From SIG440 sp045645805 (lineage in GTDB: Bacteria; Bacillota; Clostridia; Monoglobales; Monoglobaceae): a DNA stretch of 20,371 nt. The position numbers were made by a program, and so were the translations under genes. This document shows, piece after piece, positions 8,047 to 15,050 of the stretch (position 1 is its first letter; the number at the start of each line of letters is the position of its first letter). The notes beneath the pieces were generated by a model. That model was not told where the DNA came from, made no database searches, and saw only the letters and a program-made list of their open reading frames with translations. The stretch covers positions 1 through 20,371 of the forward strand of contig JAZRJL010000065.1 in assembly GCA_045645805.1 (NCBI GenBank). The letters run 5' to 3'.

Positions 8047-9384
8047 ATGAGAAAATTATTTGCAATTTGGGCGGCAAAGCTTTCAGCTGTTTTAGGTGTT
8101 ATTTTGGGAAAGAAATCTTCGTCAACACCCGGTGCAATTGCCCTTAAGATTTGTCCGGATTTGATAAAGATTCTTAAAAAGAATATAAAAAACGAGGTAA
8201 TCGTAACCTGCGGAACAAACGGAAAAACAACCACAAACAATTTGCTTTATTCAGCTTTGACAAAGCTTGGATACAAGGTTGTTTGCAACAAGCTTGGTGC
8301 AAATATGCTGACCGGTGTTGCTACGTCATTTGCCCTTGAGTGTGATATATTAGGAAGATTAAAAGCTGATTATGCCTGCCTCGAAGTTGACGAGGCGTAT
8401 ACAGCAAAGGTGTTTCAGCACATTAAGCCTGATGTAGTTGTTGTTACCAATATATTCCGTGACCAGCTTGACCGTTATGGAGAGATTGAGTCCATAATGC
8501 AAATTATGAAAAATGCTTTTGAAAACGCGGATTTCCCTGTTCTTGTGCTGAATGGCGATGACCCGGTAAGCTCAGGCTTTGGAAAAAATTATAAAGGTGA
8601 GTGCCGTTATTTTGGCATAGCTGAAAAGGTGCTTGATGGTGCGAATAATGTAAAAGAAGGTAAGTTTTGCAGCGTTTGCGGACAGGAACAAAAATATAAT
8701 TACATTCACTATAATCAATTAGGTGATTATTATTGTCCGAATTGTGGAAACAAGCGGCCAATACTTGATTTTGAGGCAAAGAATGTCAACCTTGATAAAG
8801 GTCTTGCTTTTTCAATTGATGGACAAAACTTTGCTTTCAATTATAAAGGATTTTACAACATATATAATGTACTTGGTGTATATGCGGCACTTAATGTTTT
8901 GAAAATTAAAACCGCTGAATTTGGTAAAATTCTTGATGACTACAAGCCACAGATTGGGCGTATGCAGGAAATAAATATAGGAAAGCCGTTTGTGTTAAAT
9001 CTTGCAAAAAATCCTGCAGGCTTTAATCAGGCTATAGAGACGGTTATTCAGGATAAACGAAAAAAGGATGTAATAATTGCAGTAAATGACAAACCCAGTG
9101 ACGGAACAGATGTTTCGTGGCTTTGGGATGTTGATTTTGAAAAGGTTGCAGATGATAAACTTAATACACTTTCCGTTTTGGGAATGAGAAAATTTGACCT
9201 TGCTTTAAGATTTAAATATATGAATGTTAAAGTGAACGAAATAAGTGATGATATGAAAGCTGTGCTTATGAAATGCTGTGATACAGATTCAGAGATATGT
9301 TATGTGCTTGTAAATTATACAATGCTGTTCGATACCGAAAGTAAAATGCTTGAAATAAAGAAAGAAAAGGAGAAGACAAGATAA
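8047..9384 (+). CDS. murT: Lipid II isoglutaminyl synthase, MurT ligase subunit
   Basis: A 445-residue Mur-ligase-family protein. With GatD it amidates the alpha-carboxyl of D-Glu in lipid II to D-isoglutamine, using glutamine and ATP at the inner face of the membrane. The ATP-binding loop GTNGKTT is at residues 56-62. A Cys4 zinc ribbon, C208/C211 and C230/C233, is inserted in the central domain, a feature that separates MurT from other Mur ligases. The C-terminal MurT domain carries NDKPSDGTDVSW, matching the conserved Asp-containing patch of the family. I chose ATG 8047 because AAAAGGAGA lies just upstream and the protein then begins like other MurTs (MRKLFAIWAAKLSA); an in-frame ATG at 7957 has no such site. 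It overlaps gatD by one base. Confidence 0.95.
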   Translation: MRKLFAIWAAKLSAVLGVILGKKSSSTPGAIALKICPDLIKILKKNIKNEVIVTCGTNGKTTTNNLLYSALTKLGYKVVCNKLGANMLTGVATSFALECDILGRLKADYACLEVDEAYTAKVFQHIKPDVVVVTNIFRDQLDRYGEIESIMQIMKNAFENADFPVLVLNGDDPVSSGFGKNYKGECRYFGIAEKVLDGANNVKEGKFCSVCGQEQKYNYIHYNQLGDYYCPNCGNKRPILDFEAKNVNLDKGLAFSIDGQNFAFNYKGFYNIYNVLGVYAALNVLKIKTAEFGKILDDYKPQIGRMQEINIGKPFVLNLAKNPAGFNQAIETVIQDKRKKDVIIAVNDKPSDGTDVSWLWDVDFEKVADDKLNTLSVLGMRKFDLALRFKYMNVKVNEISDDMKAVLMKCCDTDSEICYVLVNYTMLFDTESKMLEIKKEKEKTR

Positions 9385-10115
9385 TGAGTAATTACAAGAT
9401 TAAAATAATGCATCTTTATCCCGACCTCCTTAATCTTTATGGTGATAAGGGGAATATAGCATCTCTTTTACGACGTCTTGAATGGCGTGGTATCAGTGCT
9501 GAAATTGAAGAGGTATTTGAAACAGAGATACCGGACTTTTCTTCTGTGGATATTTTGTTTTTAGGCGGCGGAACAGAGCGGGAGGTAAAAATTGTTCTTG
9601 AACGCCTTAACTCAAAGAGGGAGGAAATCAAAGCCTATATTGATAGTGGAAAAACCATGCTTGCTGTATGTGAAGGCTTTGAGATGCTTGGAGAATATTT
9701 TTATATAAATAATGAAAAGCTTTCAGGTCTTAAAATCTTGGATATCCGCAGCGATAGAGGAAACAGTAAAAAGCGTATTCTTGGTGATGCGGTGATTGAA
9801 TGTGATGGTATAGGAAACGTGGTTGGCTTTGAGAATCATGGTAGCAAAATAGATATAGGTGAAAATAATCCACTGGGCAAGGTGATTAAAGGCGGAGGAA
9901 ATAACGGCGAAAGCGGTTATGAGGGATTAAAATACAAAAATCTTTTTGCCACACATCTTCATGGTCCGATTCTGCCTAAAAATCCTAAGTTATGCGATGC
10001 AATATTGGCGGCAGCATTAAAAAATAAATACAGTGACTTTGCTGGACTTAAACCTTTGGATGATGAAATTGAAAATATGGCAAATGCCTATATTGTGAAG
10101 CGTACAGACAATTAA
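9384..10115 (+). CDS. gatD: Lipid II isoglutaminyl synthase, GatD glutaminase subunit
   Basis: A 243-residue class I glutamine amidotransferase of the CobB/CobQ-like branch that releases ammonia from glutamine and passes it to MurT. The catalytic Cys is C96 in LAVCEGFEMLG, and the His is in THLHGP (H191/H193). The N-terminus (LYPDLLNLYGDKGN) and LFLGGGTE near residue 60 are typical of GatD. The start codon ATG shares its A with the last base of the murT stop (TAATG), and AAAGGAGA is just upstream, so the two subunits are translationally coupled, as expected for an obligate heterodimer. The operon ends 4 nt later at a hairpin terminator. Confidence 0.95.
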   Translation: MSNYKIKIMHLYPDLLNLYGDKGNIASLLRRLEWRGISAEIEEVFETEIPDFSSVDILFLGGGTEREVKIVLERLNSKREEIKAYIDSGKTMLAVCEGFEMLGEYFYINNEKLSGLKILDIRSDRGNSKKRILGDAVIECDGIGNVVGFENHGSKIDIGENNPLGKVIKGGGNNGESGYEGLKYKNLFATHLHGPILPKNPKLCDAILAAALKNKYSDFAGLKPLDDEIENMANAYIVKRTDN

Positions 10116-10118
10116 TAA

Positions 10119-10151
10119 TCAGCCGCCGAACAACCATCGGCGGCTGATTTT
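10119..10151 (+). terminator. murT-gatD terminator
   Basis: An 11-bp perfect stem, TCAGCCGCCGA (10119-10129) with TCGGCGGCTGA (10137-10147), a 7-nt loop and a following TTTT. It starts 3 nt after the gatD stop. Confidence 0.9.
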
Positions 10152-10190
10152 GCACATAAAAACTAAAAAATACTCATTTGTTCCATTGTA

Positions 10191-10236
10191 TGACAACAAA
10201 GGGGTACATACAACATATTGTGACAATGGTTGACAA
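10191..10236 (-). promoter_or_regulatory. Candidate 0A-box cluster upstream of spo0A
   Basis: TGACAA occurs at 10191, 10221 and 10231, i.e. TTGTCA on the reverse strand. Read as 9-mers, each matches 7 of 9 positions of the Spo0A box consensus TTTGTCRAA. Their starts are 30 and 10 bp apart, so all three face the same side of the helix, the spacing used by Spo0A on tandem boxes. They lie 50-100 bp upstream of the spo0A promoter. Binding is inferred. Confidence 0.35.
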
Positions 10237-10283
10237 CGACCACAAAATAAGATAAAAAATATGGTAATATTTGGAAAAAACAC

Positions 10284-10312
10284 TTGACAAACATTAAAAG
10301 TCAAGTTATAAT
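10284..10312 (+). promoter_or_regulatory. Consensus sigma-A promoter of spo0A
   Basis: TTGACA (10284-10289), a 17-bp spacer and TATAAT (10307-10312) form a perfect consensus promoter. The leader to the ATG at 10357 is about 38 nt, and the ribosome-binding site is AAAGGAG at 10342-10348. Confidence 0.85.
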
Positions 10313-10356
10313 TTAGATACAGATGGAAAAAATTGGAAAATAAAGGAGTATTTAAA

Positions 10357-11160
10357 ATGGAAAAGCAAATTAGTGTGTTAATTGCGGATACGGACAAGGT
10401 GAAGGCTCAACTGCTTAGTGCCAATCTTACATGTGACTACCGGATAAAGGTATGCGACATTGTGGAAAACGGATATCAGCTTATTGAACGTGTGGATATT
10501 TTAAAACCTGATGTTGTGATAATGGATGTAGTTTTGCCTAATATTGACGGAATAGGTGTTCTTGAACGGTTAAAAAGTAAGAAACAGGAATTTGAAAATT
10601 TTGTTATGCCAAAGATTATTGTTGTTTCCAGCATAAAGGATGACCGCACAGCTCAGGATTGTATAAATCTTGGTGCAAGTTATTTTATGATGAAGCCTTT
10701 GAGTGAGGAAAATGTAAGAGGTGCCGTAAAAAGACTTTGCGATACAAACGATGAGAGAAAAGTGGGAATTGGTAATGGAAAGAAGTATGAGATTTGTGAA
10801 AATCCGGATGTTGAAACAATGGTAACTGAAATTATACATGAAATAGGTATTCCTGCACATATAAAAGGATATCAGTATTTAAGACATGCAATTATGCTTG
10901 TTATTGACAACCTTGATATAATAAATTCAATTACAAAAACGCTTTATCCTACGGTTGCGCAGGATTTTAGAACAACTGCAAGCCGTGTTGAACGTGCAAT
11001 CAGACATGCAATTGAGGTTGCATGGGACAGAGGCGATACCGAGGTGTTGAATTCAATATTCGGATATACAATTGCAACCTCAAAGGGCAAGCCTACAAAC
11101 TCTGAATTTATTGCAATGATTGCAGACAGATTGAGGTTGCAGATAAAAAATGCAAGCTAA
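10357..11160 (+). CDS. spo0A: Sporulation master regulator Spo0A
   Basis: A 267-residue response regulator, the same length as B. subtilis Spo0A, which switches cells to sporulation when phosphorylated. The receiver domain (about 1-125) has the phospho-acceptor D57 in VIMDVVLPNIDG and the conserved Lys in MMKPLSE. The C-terminal Spo0A DNA-binding domain (about 150-265) has its recognition-helix region in TTASRVERAIRHAIEVAW, followed by RGD. The first acidic site reads ADTD (D11, T12, D13), where B. subtilis has ADDN, so one Asp of the usual pair is replaced. ATG 10357 is chosen because of the AAAGGAG site just upstream; an in-frame ATG at 10333 has none. It is monocistronic, with its own promoter and terminator. 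No spoIVB precedes it, unlike the arrangement common in other spore formers. Confidence 0.96.
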   Translation: MEKQISVLIADTDKVKAQLLSANLTCDYRIKVCDIVENGYQLIERVDILKPDVVIMDVVLPNIDGIGVLERLKSKKQEFENFVMPKIIVVSSIKDDRTAQDCINLGASYFMMKPLSEENVRGAVKRLCDTNDERKVGIGNGKKYEICENPDVETMVTEIIHEIGIPAHIKGYQYLRHAIMLVIDNLDIINSITKTLYPTVAQDFRTTASRVERAIRHAIEVAWDRGDTEVLNSIFGYTIATSKGKPTNSEFIAMIADRLRLQIKNAS

Positions 11161-11206
11161 TGTTTTTAATATTTATAAAATTATTATAAATTGTTTATAA
11201 AAAAAT

Positions 11207-11260
11207 GAACCGACCTGATGGTGGTTAGAGTTTGTCTAACCTATGGGGGTCGGTTCTTTT
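11207..11260. terminator. Terminator between spo0A and the convergent methyltransferase gene
   Basis: The outer stem GAACCGACC (11207-11215) pairs with GGTCGGTTC (11248-11256), and an inner stem GGTTAG/CTAACC extends it. TTTT follows on the forward strand, and A-rich sequence precedes it, so it can also work in reverse. It lies between the two convergent stops (11160 and 11276). Confidence 0.85.
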
Positions 11261-11275
11261 AATATTTTTATTAGT

Positions 11276-12397
11276 CTATTTAAAATATTGATAAATATAA
11301 CATTTGAGCATACCGTTATAAACCTTTCGACGTTTGTCAGCAAAGCTGCCGTAGGATTGCTCAAACTGCTCATTTGAGGTCAGAATAAATTTCTTCATTC
11401 CGGGGAATTCAGCAAACTTTCTGCCCATAGTCCGGTAAAGTCTGTCGCATTGTTTTTGGTCAAGAAGACGTTCGCCATAAGGTGGGTTGCAGACAATAAC
11501 GCCTTTTTCTTTTGTAGGCTGAATTTTTGCCATATCGCATACGCTGAAGTGTATTTTGTCCAATACACCTGCATTTGCGGCGTTCTTTTTTGCAATTTCT
11601 ATTGCTTCGGGGTCAATATCAGAAGCAAAAATCTGAGTTTTTATATTAGGATTCGCATTTTCCCGTGCTTCATCACGGATATCCTTCCACATTTCTTTTG
11701 AAATATGATTTCTCCAGGTTTCGGCAACAAAGCGACGTTTGATTCCGGGAGCGGTATTGGTTGCATAAAGTGCAGCTTCGATAGGGAGAGTTCCGCTGCC
11801 ACAGAATGGGTCAATGAAAATTCTGTCACCGCGCCAAAAGCTAAGGTCAATCATTGAATATGCCAAGGTTTCACGCATTGGTGCAAGAACACTTTTTTCG
11901 CGATAGCCGCGTTTGTATAAGTTTTCACCCGTGGTGTCAATGTAAAGTGTAACTACATCCTTCATTATGGCAAACTGAATAGGATAAAGAGGACCTGTTT
12001 CTTCAAAGCGTTCGACGCCATAATGTGAGGAAAGTCGTGAAACAATTGACTTTTTGATTATGGCCTGACAATCGGGAACACTGTGCAATGTTGAACGCAC
12101 CGAATGTCCTTTTACCGGAAAAGCAGCATCCTTTTCAATTATGCTTTCCCAATTGATTTTTTTAGTTTTTTCAAAAAGCTCTTCAAATGAGGTTGCTTTA
12201 AATTCAGCAAGCTTAATCATTATACGTTCGGCTGCCCTGAGGTTAATGTTACAAAGGCAGATTGCTTCGGCATCGCCCTCAAAGGTTACACTGCCATCTT
12301 TTATCTCTTTTGTTTCATATCCAAGATGCCGTACTTCGTTTGCGACAATTTGTTCTGTACCCAAAAGTGTGGGGATTGTTAATAAAAGTCTTTTCAT
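11276..12397 (-). CDS. THUMP-domain class I RNA methyltransferase (RlmL N-half / YpsC-like)
   Basis: A 373-residue SAM-dependent methyltransferase of the RlmL/YpsC family, expected to make an N2-methylguanosine in 23S rRNA (G2445 in E. coli numbering, by homology). The N-terminal 160 residues hold the ferredoxin-like and THUMP RNA-binding region. The catalytic half has the SAM-binding motif DPFCGSGT at 196-203 and the target-base motif NPPYGER starting at N304, the N-P-P-Y signature of enzymes that methylate exocyclic amino groups. It matches the single-domain Gram-positive form, which lacks the second methyltransferase domain (RlmK) of the E. coli fusion. The ATG at 12397 is preceded by GGAGG. 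It is monocistronic, with a promoter at 12441-12470. The region just upstream holds the suspected island junction. Confidence 0.93.
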   Translation of the reverse strand: MKRLLLTIPTLLGTEQIVANEVRHLGYETKEIKDGSVTFEGDAEAICLCNINLRAAERIMIKLAEFKATSFEELFEKTKKINWESIIEKDAAFPVKGHSVRSTLHSVPDCQAIIKKSIVSRLSSHYGVERFEETGPLYPIQFAIMKDVVTLYIDTTGENLYKRGYREKSVLAPMRETLAYSMIDLSFWRGDRIFIDPFCGSGTLPIEAALYATNTAPGIKRRFVAETWRNHISKEMWKDIRDEARENANPNIKTQIFASDIDPEAIEIAKKNAANAGVLDKIHFSVCDMAKIQPTKEKGVIVCNPPYGERLLDQKQCDRLYRTMGRKFAEFPGMKKFILTSNEQFEQSYGSFADKRRKVYNGMLKCYIYQYFK

Positions 12398-12440
12398 TTA
12401 TTTCCTCCGTTTTATAAATTCGGGATAAATCTACAATTAC

Positions 12441-12470
12441 AGTATAACATTTTAATATAAGTATAGTCAA
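12441..12470 (-). promoter_or_regulatory. Sigma-A-type promoter of the methyltransferase gene
   Basis: On the reverse strand, TTGACT (12465-12470) and TATACT (12441-12446) are separated by 18 bp, with about 40 nt of leader to the ATG at 12397. Confidence 0.65.
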
Positions 12471-12507
12471 CCGGTAAATTGTAAACAAAATAAAAATTTT
12501 AGACAAA

Positions 12508-12544
12508 AAAGAAAACACAATTTTTTCAAAATTGTGTTTTCTTT
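12508..12544. terminator. Strong hairpin terminator next to the tRNA-like 3' end
   Basis: Positions 12511-12524 pair perfectly with 12528-12541 (14 bp, loop TTC), extendable by three A-T pairs on the outside. On the reverse strand it is followed by TTTTTTGTC, and it begins directly after the CCA of the tRNA-like sequence, as terminators of tRNA genes usually do. The forward reading also ends in TTTTCTTT, so it may act both ways. Confidence 0.75.
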
Positions 12545-12655
12545 GGCGGAGAAGGACCACAGCCAAATCAGGATGTTAAACCAAACCCGACCATACATTA
12601 TATTCCTTATGAAATAGTAGAGGAAAGAACCAAAGAATATTTACAAATAAAATAA
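12542..12655 (+). pseudogene. C-terminal gene fragment without a start
   Basis: From 12542 the frame reads FGGEGPQPNQDVKPNP, then a tail ending EERTKEYLQIK and a TAA at 12653-12655. It is followed 5 nt later by a clean terminator, which is how a real gene end looks. There is no start codon, because going upstream the frame runs through the terminator hairpin to a TAG at 12500-12502. The fragment begins at the tRNA-like core, so it may be a gene cut by an integration event, or one whose 5' part lies at the other end of the element and is rejoined when the element circularises. I do not recognise the protein. Confidence 0.35.
12544..12556 (-). other. Possible attachment site: 3' end of a tRNA-Ser-like gene
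   Basis: On the reverse strand this reads TCCTTCTCCGCCA: the end of a T-arm, the 3' acceptor strand CTTCTCC, discriminator G and CCA. CTTCTCC-G-CCA is what I expect for a Firmicute tRNA-Ser (5' strand GGAGAAG). No T-loop or other tRNA parts adjoin it on the right, while a terminator adjoins it on the left. An isolated tRNA 3' end plus terminator is the usual far-end scar of tRNA-site integration. It is only 13 nt long, so chance is not excluded. Confidence 0.45.
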
Positions 12656-12660
12656 CTTAG

Positions 12661-12689
12661 AGCCGCATCAAAAATGATGTGGCTTTTCT
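12661..12689 (+). terminator. Terminator after the gene fragment
   Basis: AGCCGCATCA (12661-12670) pairs with TGATGTGGCT (12675-12684) with one G-U pair and an AAAA loop, followed by TTTCT. It sits 5 nt after the stop of the startless fragment, which supports that fragment being the true end of a once complete gene. Confidence 0.75.
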
Positions 12690-12850
12690 AGTGCGTAATT
12701 TGAGTTAATTTGCCTGCTTTTTGGTCTAGCGGATAGATTCTATGTAAATGTTTTGACTGAAACAGAATTGATACAAGAAACAATATGGATATGTATACTA
12801 ATTGTAGGTGTAACAGGGAAAATATTTTCTTGTTAAAAAAATAGAATCAA

Positions 12851-12879
12851 TTGACAAAGCATTACTGATGTAGTATAAT
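12851..12879 (+). promoter_or_regulatory. Consensus sigma-A promoter for the winged-helix gene
   Basis: TTGACA (12851-12856), 17 bp, TATAAT (12874-12879): a perfect consensus. Transcription should start near 12886, which makes the in-frame ATG at 12888 practically leaderless and favours the internal start at 12924/12930. The stretch from 12690 to this promoter holds no gene I can support. Confidence 0.8.
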
Positions 12880-12929
12880 AGGTTAAAATGGTTTATTTTG
12901 CTAAAATAGCTGAGGTGACAGGGTTGAAA

Positions 12930-13373
12930 ATGAATAAATTTGAAGAATTATGCGACAGAGTCAATAAGATAATTGAAATAGTAGACAAGGTTCCTTCGGA
13001 AATGAAGAATGATGTATTTGCAACTCTTTTTGAAAGTGCAAAAGAATGTGGTGCTCAAAACTTATATGAAGAAGAAATTTTGAAGCTATCTGAGAACAAG
13101 CAATCTTTAAAAGAATATATTTCAGAGAAAAAACCGGTTAGCAATATAGAACGTTCATTATTGTTTGTATATTATTTGGAGGTATTGGGTGTACAAGCTA
13201 TTTCTTCTAAACACGTTGCGGCTTGTTACAACATTTGTGAACTTAATGAGCCTGGAAATTTAACACAAAATCTTAGAGATGCTTGTAGCACCAGATATGG
13301 ATACTTAGAAATAGAACAGAATTATTTCCATACAACAGAAAAAGGTAAGCAATTTTGCGTGTCTGAATCTTAA
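12930..13373 (+). CDS. Small winged-helix-like protein of unknown function
   Basis: A 147-residue soluble protein. The N-terminal half (about 1-65) is helical and charged (KFEELCDRVNKII and similar). The C-terminal half (about 70-145) looks like a winged helix: SLLFVYYLEVLG, then a helix-turn-helix-like stretch from SSKHVAACYNI through LTQNLRDACS, and a wing ending YFHTTEKGKQF. This resembles DUF5343-like domains by eye only. The start is uncertain: GAGGTG at 12912-12917 is 6 nt from an in-frame TTG (12924) and 12 nt from the ATG (12930), while the ATG at 12888 is almost at the transcription start. The gene has a perfect consensus promoter and is followed 37 nt later by a membrane-protein gene on the same strand, probably one operon. 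I do not know its role; DNA binding or a defence-associated function are guesses. Confidence 0.7.
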   Translation: MNKFEELCDRVNKIIEIVDKVPSEMKNDVFATLFESAKECGAQNLYEEEILKLSENKQSLKEYISEKKPVSNIERSLLFVYYLEVLGVQAISSKHVAACYNICELNEPGNLTQNLRDACSTRYGYLEIEQNYFHTTEKGKQFCVSES

Positions 13374-13410
13374 GAAATCTTTATTACTATAAAAAAGGGG
13401 AGGGAGTATA

Positions 13411-14445
13411 ATGTCGAAAGATAAGTCTAAAAATAGAAAAAAACTCTCCCGTTTCTGGAAAATAATGCTATTTGTATTGATTTTAGCTGTAATAATTCAT
13501 ACTGTTTTAATTACAGTATTATCTATTACTATCCAGACATTCCCGGTAATAAGGATAATTTATGAAATGATTAATAAAGTGTTAATTATGTTTTATACAG
13601 TTTTATTGGTTGGTGGAGGAACGATTGTCGGCATTTTATCTGGAATGAAAAAAATTAAAACAACCCCAATAATTCAATGGATAAGAAAATTTTTAATAAT
13701 CTGTTGCATTGTTGCGGTTTTTATGTCACCTATTTTGATTGTAAATGGGGCTTGCTCTCCTGTAATTGAGTATTTTGAGGAGAAATACAAAGTAGAAGTG
13801 AAAAAAATTGAAGAAGAAAATATTATCAATAAAAAGGATGATGTTTTAATAATTGTTGATTATAAGGACCCACTTTTTAATAAATATAATCCTTCTTTTT
13901 TGGATGATAATAAATATTTGATTTCTGATGAAATAGTCAAGACCATTAAGAAACCTATTATAAACTTTAATGCAAATGTTGACAAACCAAATTATGAAAG
14001 AGAAACTCAAATTGCAAAGGATTATGAACTGGTTTATAATTATATCCGTTCACAAGATTTATTTAAAGAAACAATCGAAGAAAGATTAGACTATCCAAAG
14101 AAAATTGTATATCATAGAAATGTGGCGAATGATTATTTTAAGTCATCTGAGAATCAAAGGCAGCTTGGTTTGAGGTATAAGGAGGCAGGCGACGACTATC
14201 ATACTTTTAAAAAGTTTGATGAGGCAACGATGCAATATATAGATGCAATTTTCTGGAGTTTAACCGGACTTCAAACATCATATAATGAAACAGAAGAAGC
14301 TTCTGATATCAGGCATAAATTGATTGAAAATATCATTGCTTCATATAGAGAAATTGCTTCTGTATCAGATAAGAACGGGGAAATGTATCAAAGAGCCGCA
14401 ATAATGATGGATATATTTGAATATGTTAAAATACAGATAAGATAG
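13411..14445 (+). CDS. Three-TM membrane protein with a large soluble C-terminal domain, unknown
   Basis: A 344-residue protein. A lysine-rich N-terminus is followed by three hydrophobic helices at about residues 17-40, 53-77 and 92-113. A mostly helical, charged domain of some 230 residues follows; its later part (about 235-340) looks like TPR-style helical hairpins (LGLRYKEAGDDYHTF, then FDEATMQYIDAIF). The positive-inside rule puts the N-terminus in the cytoplasm and, with three helices, the C-terminal domain outside. No catalytic motif is seen. The AGGGGAGGGAG ribosome-binding site is strong. Codon use is very AT-rich, in line with the proposed island. It follows the winged-helix gene by 37 nt and ends at the terminator at 14511-14541, so the two probably form a bicistronic unit. 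No family is recognised. Confidence 0.75.
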   Translation: MSKDKSKNRKKLSRFWKIMLFVLILAVIIHTVLITVLSITIQTFPVIRIIYEMINKVLIMFYTVLLVGGGTIVGILSGMKKIKTTPIIQWIRKFLIICCIVAVFMSPILIVNGACSPVIEYFEEKYKVEVKKIEEENIINKKDDVLIIVDYKDPLFNKYNPSFLDDNKYLISDEIVKTIKKPIINFNANVDKPNYERETQIAKDYELVYNYIRSQDLFKETIEERLDYPKKIVYHRNVANDYFKSSENQRQLGLRYKEAGDDYHTFKKFDEATMQYIDAIFWSLTGLQTSYNETEEASDIRHKLIENIIASYREIASVSDKNGEMYQRAAIMMDIFEYVKIQIR

Positions 14446-14510
14446 AAATGTATTTTATAACTTTTTACAATTCTTTGTTTTTGATGACACAGCTTAATAT
14501 TAAATACCAA

Positions 14511-14541
14511 AGTACAGTTATGAAAATAGCTGTACTTTTTT
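14511..14541 (+). terminator. Terminator of the winged-helix / membrane-protein pair
   Basis: AGTACAG (14511-14517) pairs with CTGTACT (14530-14536). An inner TAT/ATA extension caps on GAAA, and TTTTTT follows. It is 65 nt after the stop at 14445. Confidence 0.75.
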
Positions 14542-14593
14542 CTGTCCTTTAATATCTATAACATTTCTCAGGGACAATTGATTTCCTTATTTT

Positions 14594-14746
14594 CTAAATG
14601 CGACTTGCTTTTTTAAATTCAAAAAATATTATTCCTGGGGGAAAATATTTTATTGATATTACAACTCCTTCGCGTTTATATAACGCACAAAATGTTAGTA
14701 TCAAAATCATAATAATTAAAACTGATGAAAGGATCATTAAAAACAT
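14594..14746 (-). CDS. Possible small membrane protein (50 aa)
   Basis: A reverse-strand frame of 50 residues: a hydrophobic helix (about 1-21, MFLMILSSVLIIMILI), then a charged turn KREG, then a strand-like VVISIKYFPPGIIFFEF, and a basic end KKASRI. A GAGGTA ribosome-binding site lies 6 nt before the ATG. The layout, one helix and then a short amphipathic tail, is that of many real small membrane proteins, and it occupies a gap otherwise empty. I see no clear promoter and recognise no family. It could be a chance frame in AT-rich DNA. Confidence 0.4.
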   Translation of the reverse strand: MFLMILSSVLIIMILILTFCALYKREGVVISIKYFPPGIIFFEFKKASRI

Positions 14747-15050
14747 AATATTACCTCTTTTCTTTTGAAACTATCTTAGCGTATCTATAAATACTATATT
14801 CACTTTATTTCCAAAATATTCTATTATATTTTAATAAATCTAAAATATCTATTTTCTTTGACAAAAAAATAGAGGCTATAGATTGCCCCAATAGTATATT
14901 GTAATAAAGTTTTGAAAAAACCTTTTATGTAGAAATTTGTTGAAAATACTCGGTTAATATTATATAATATATAATACAATATTCCAGTTTATGAATTAAT
15001 AATAAATTTAACCTGATTTTATTTAGCAGCACAGAGGAGGCTTACAAAGG
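14747..15050. promoter_or_regulatory. agrAC upstream region with sigma-A-type promoter
   Basis: In this 304-bp AT-rich gap the clear signal is a forward promoter, TTGAAA (14940-14945), 17 bp, TATAAT (14963-14968), giving a leader of about 80 nt to the agrA-like ATG at 15051. The ribosome-binding site AGAGGAGG (15033-15040) is 10 nt from the ATG, slightly far. I saw two single GTT-core sequences resembling LytTR half sites (near 14953 and 14987), but their 34-bp spacing does not fit a tandem LytTR site. Nothing else stands out. Confidence 0.65.

Noticed and set aside
12699..12836. A 45-codon open stretch with a membrane-like translation (CLLFGLADRF, then TIWICILIVGV) ending TAA at 12834-12836.
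   Set aside because: It has no start codon, no ribosome-binding site and no recognisable relatives. An open run this long is not rare in AT-rich DNA when several frames are considered. It could be another decayed gene end.
14940..15000. Two GTT-core sequences resembling LytTR half sites upstream of agrA.
   Set aside because: They are 34 bp apart, one overlaps the promoter spacer, and each has a mismatch. This is not the usual tandem spacing of about 21-22 bp.
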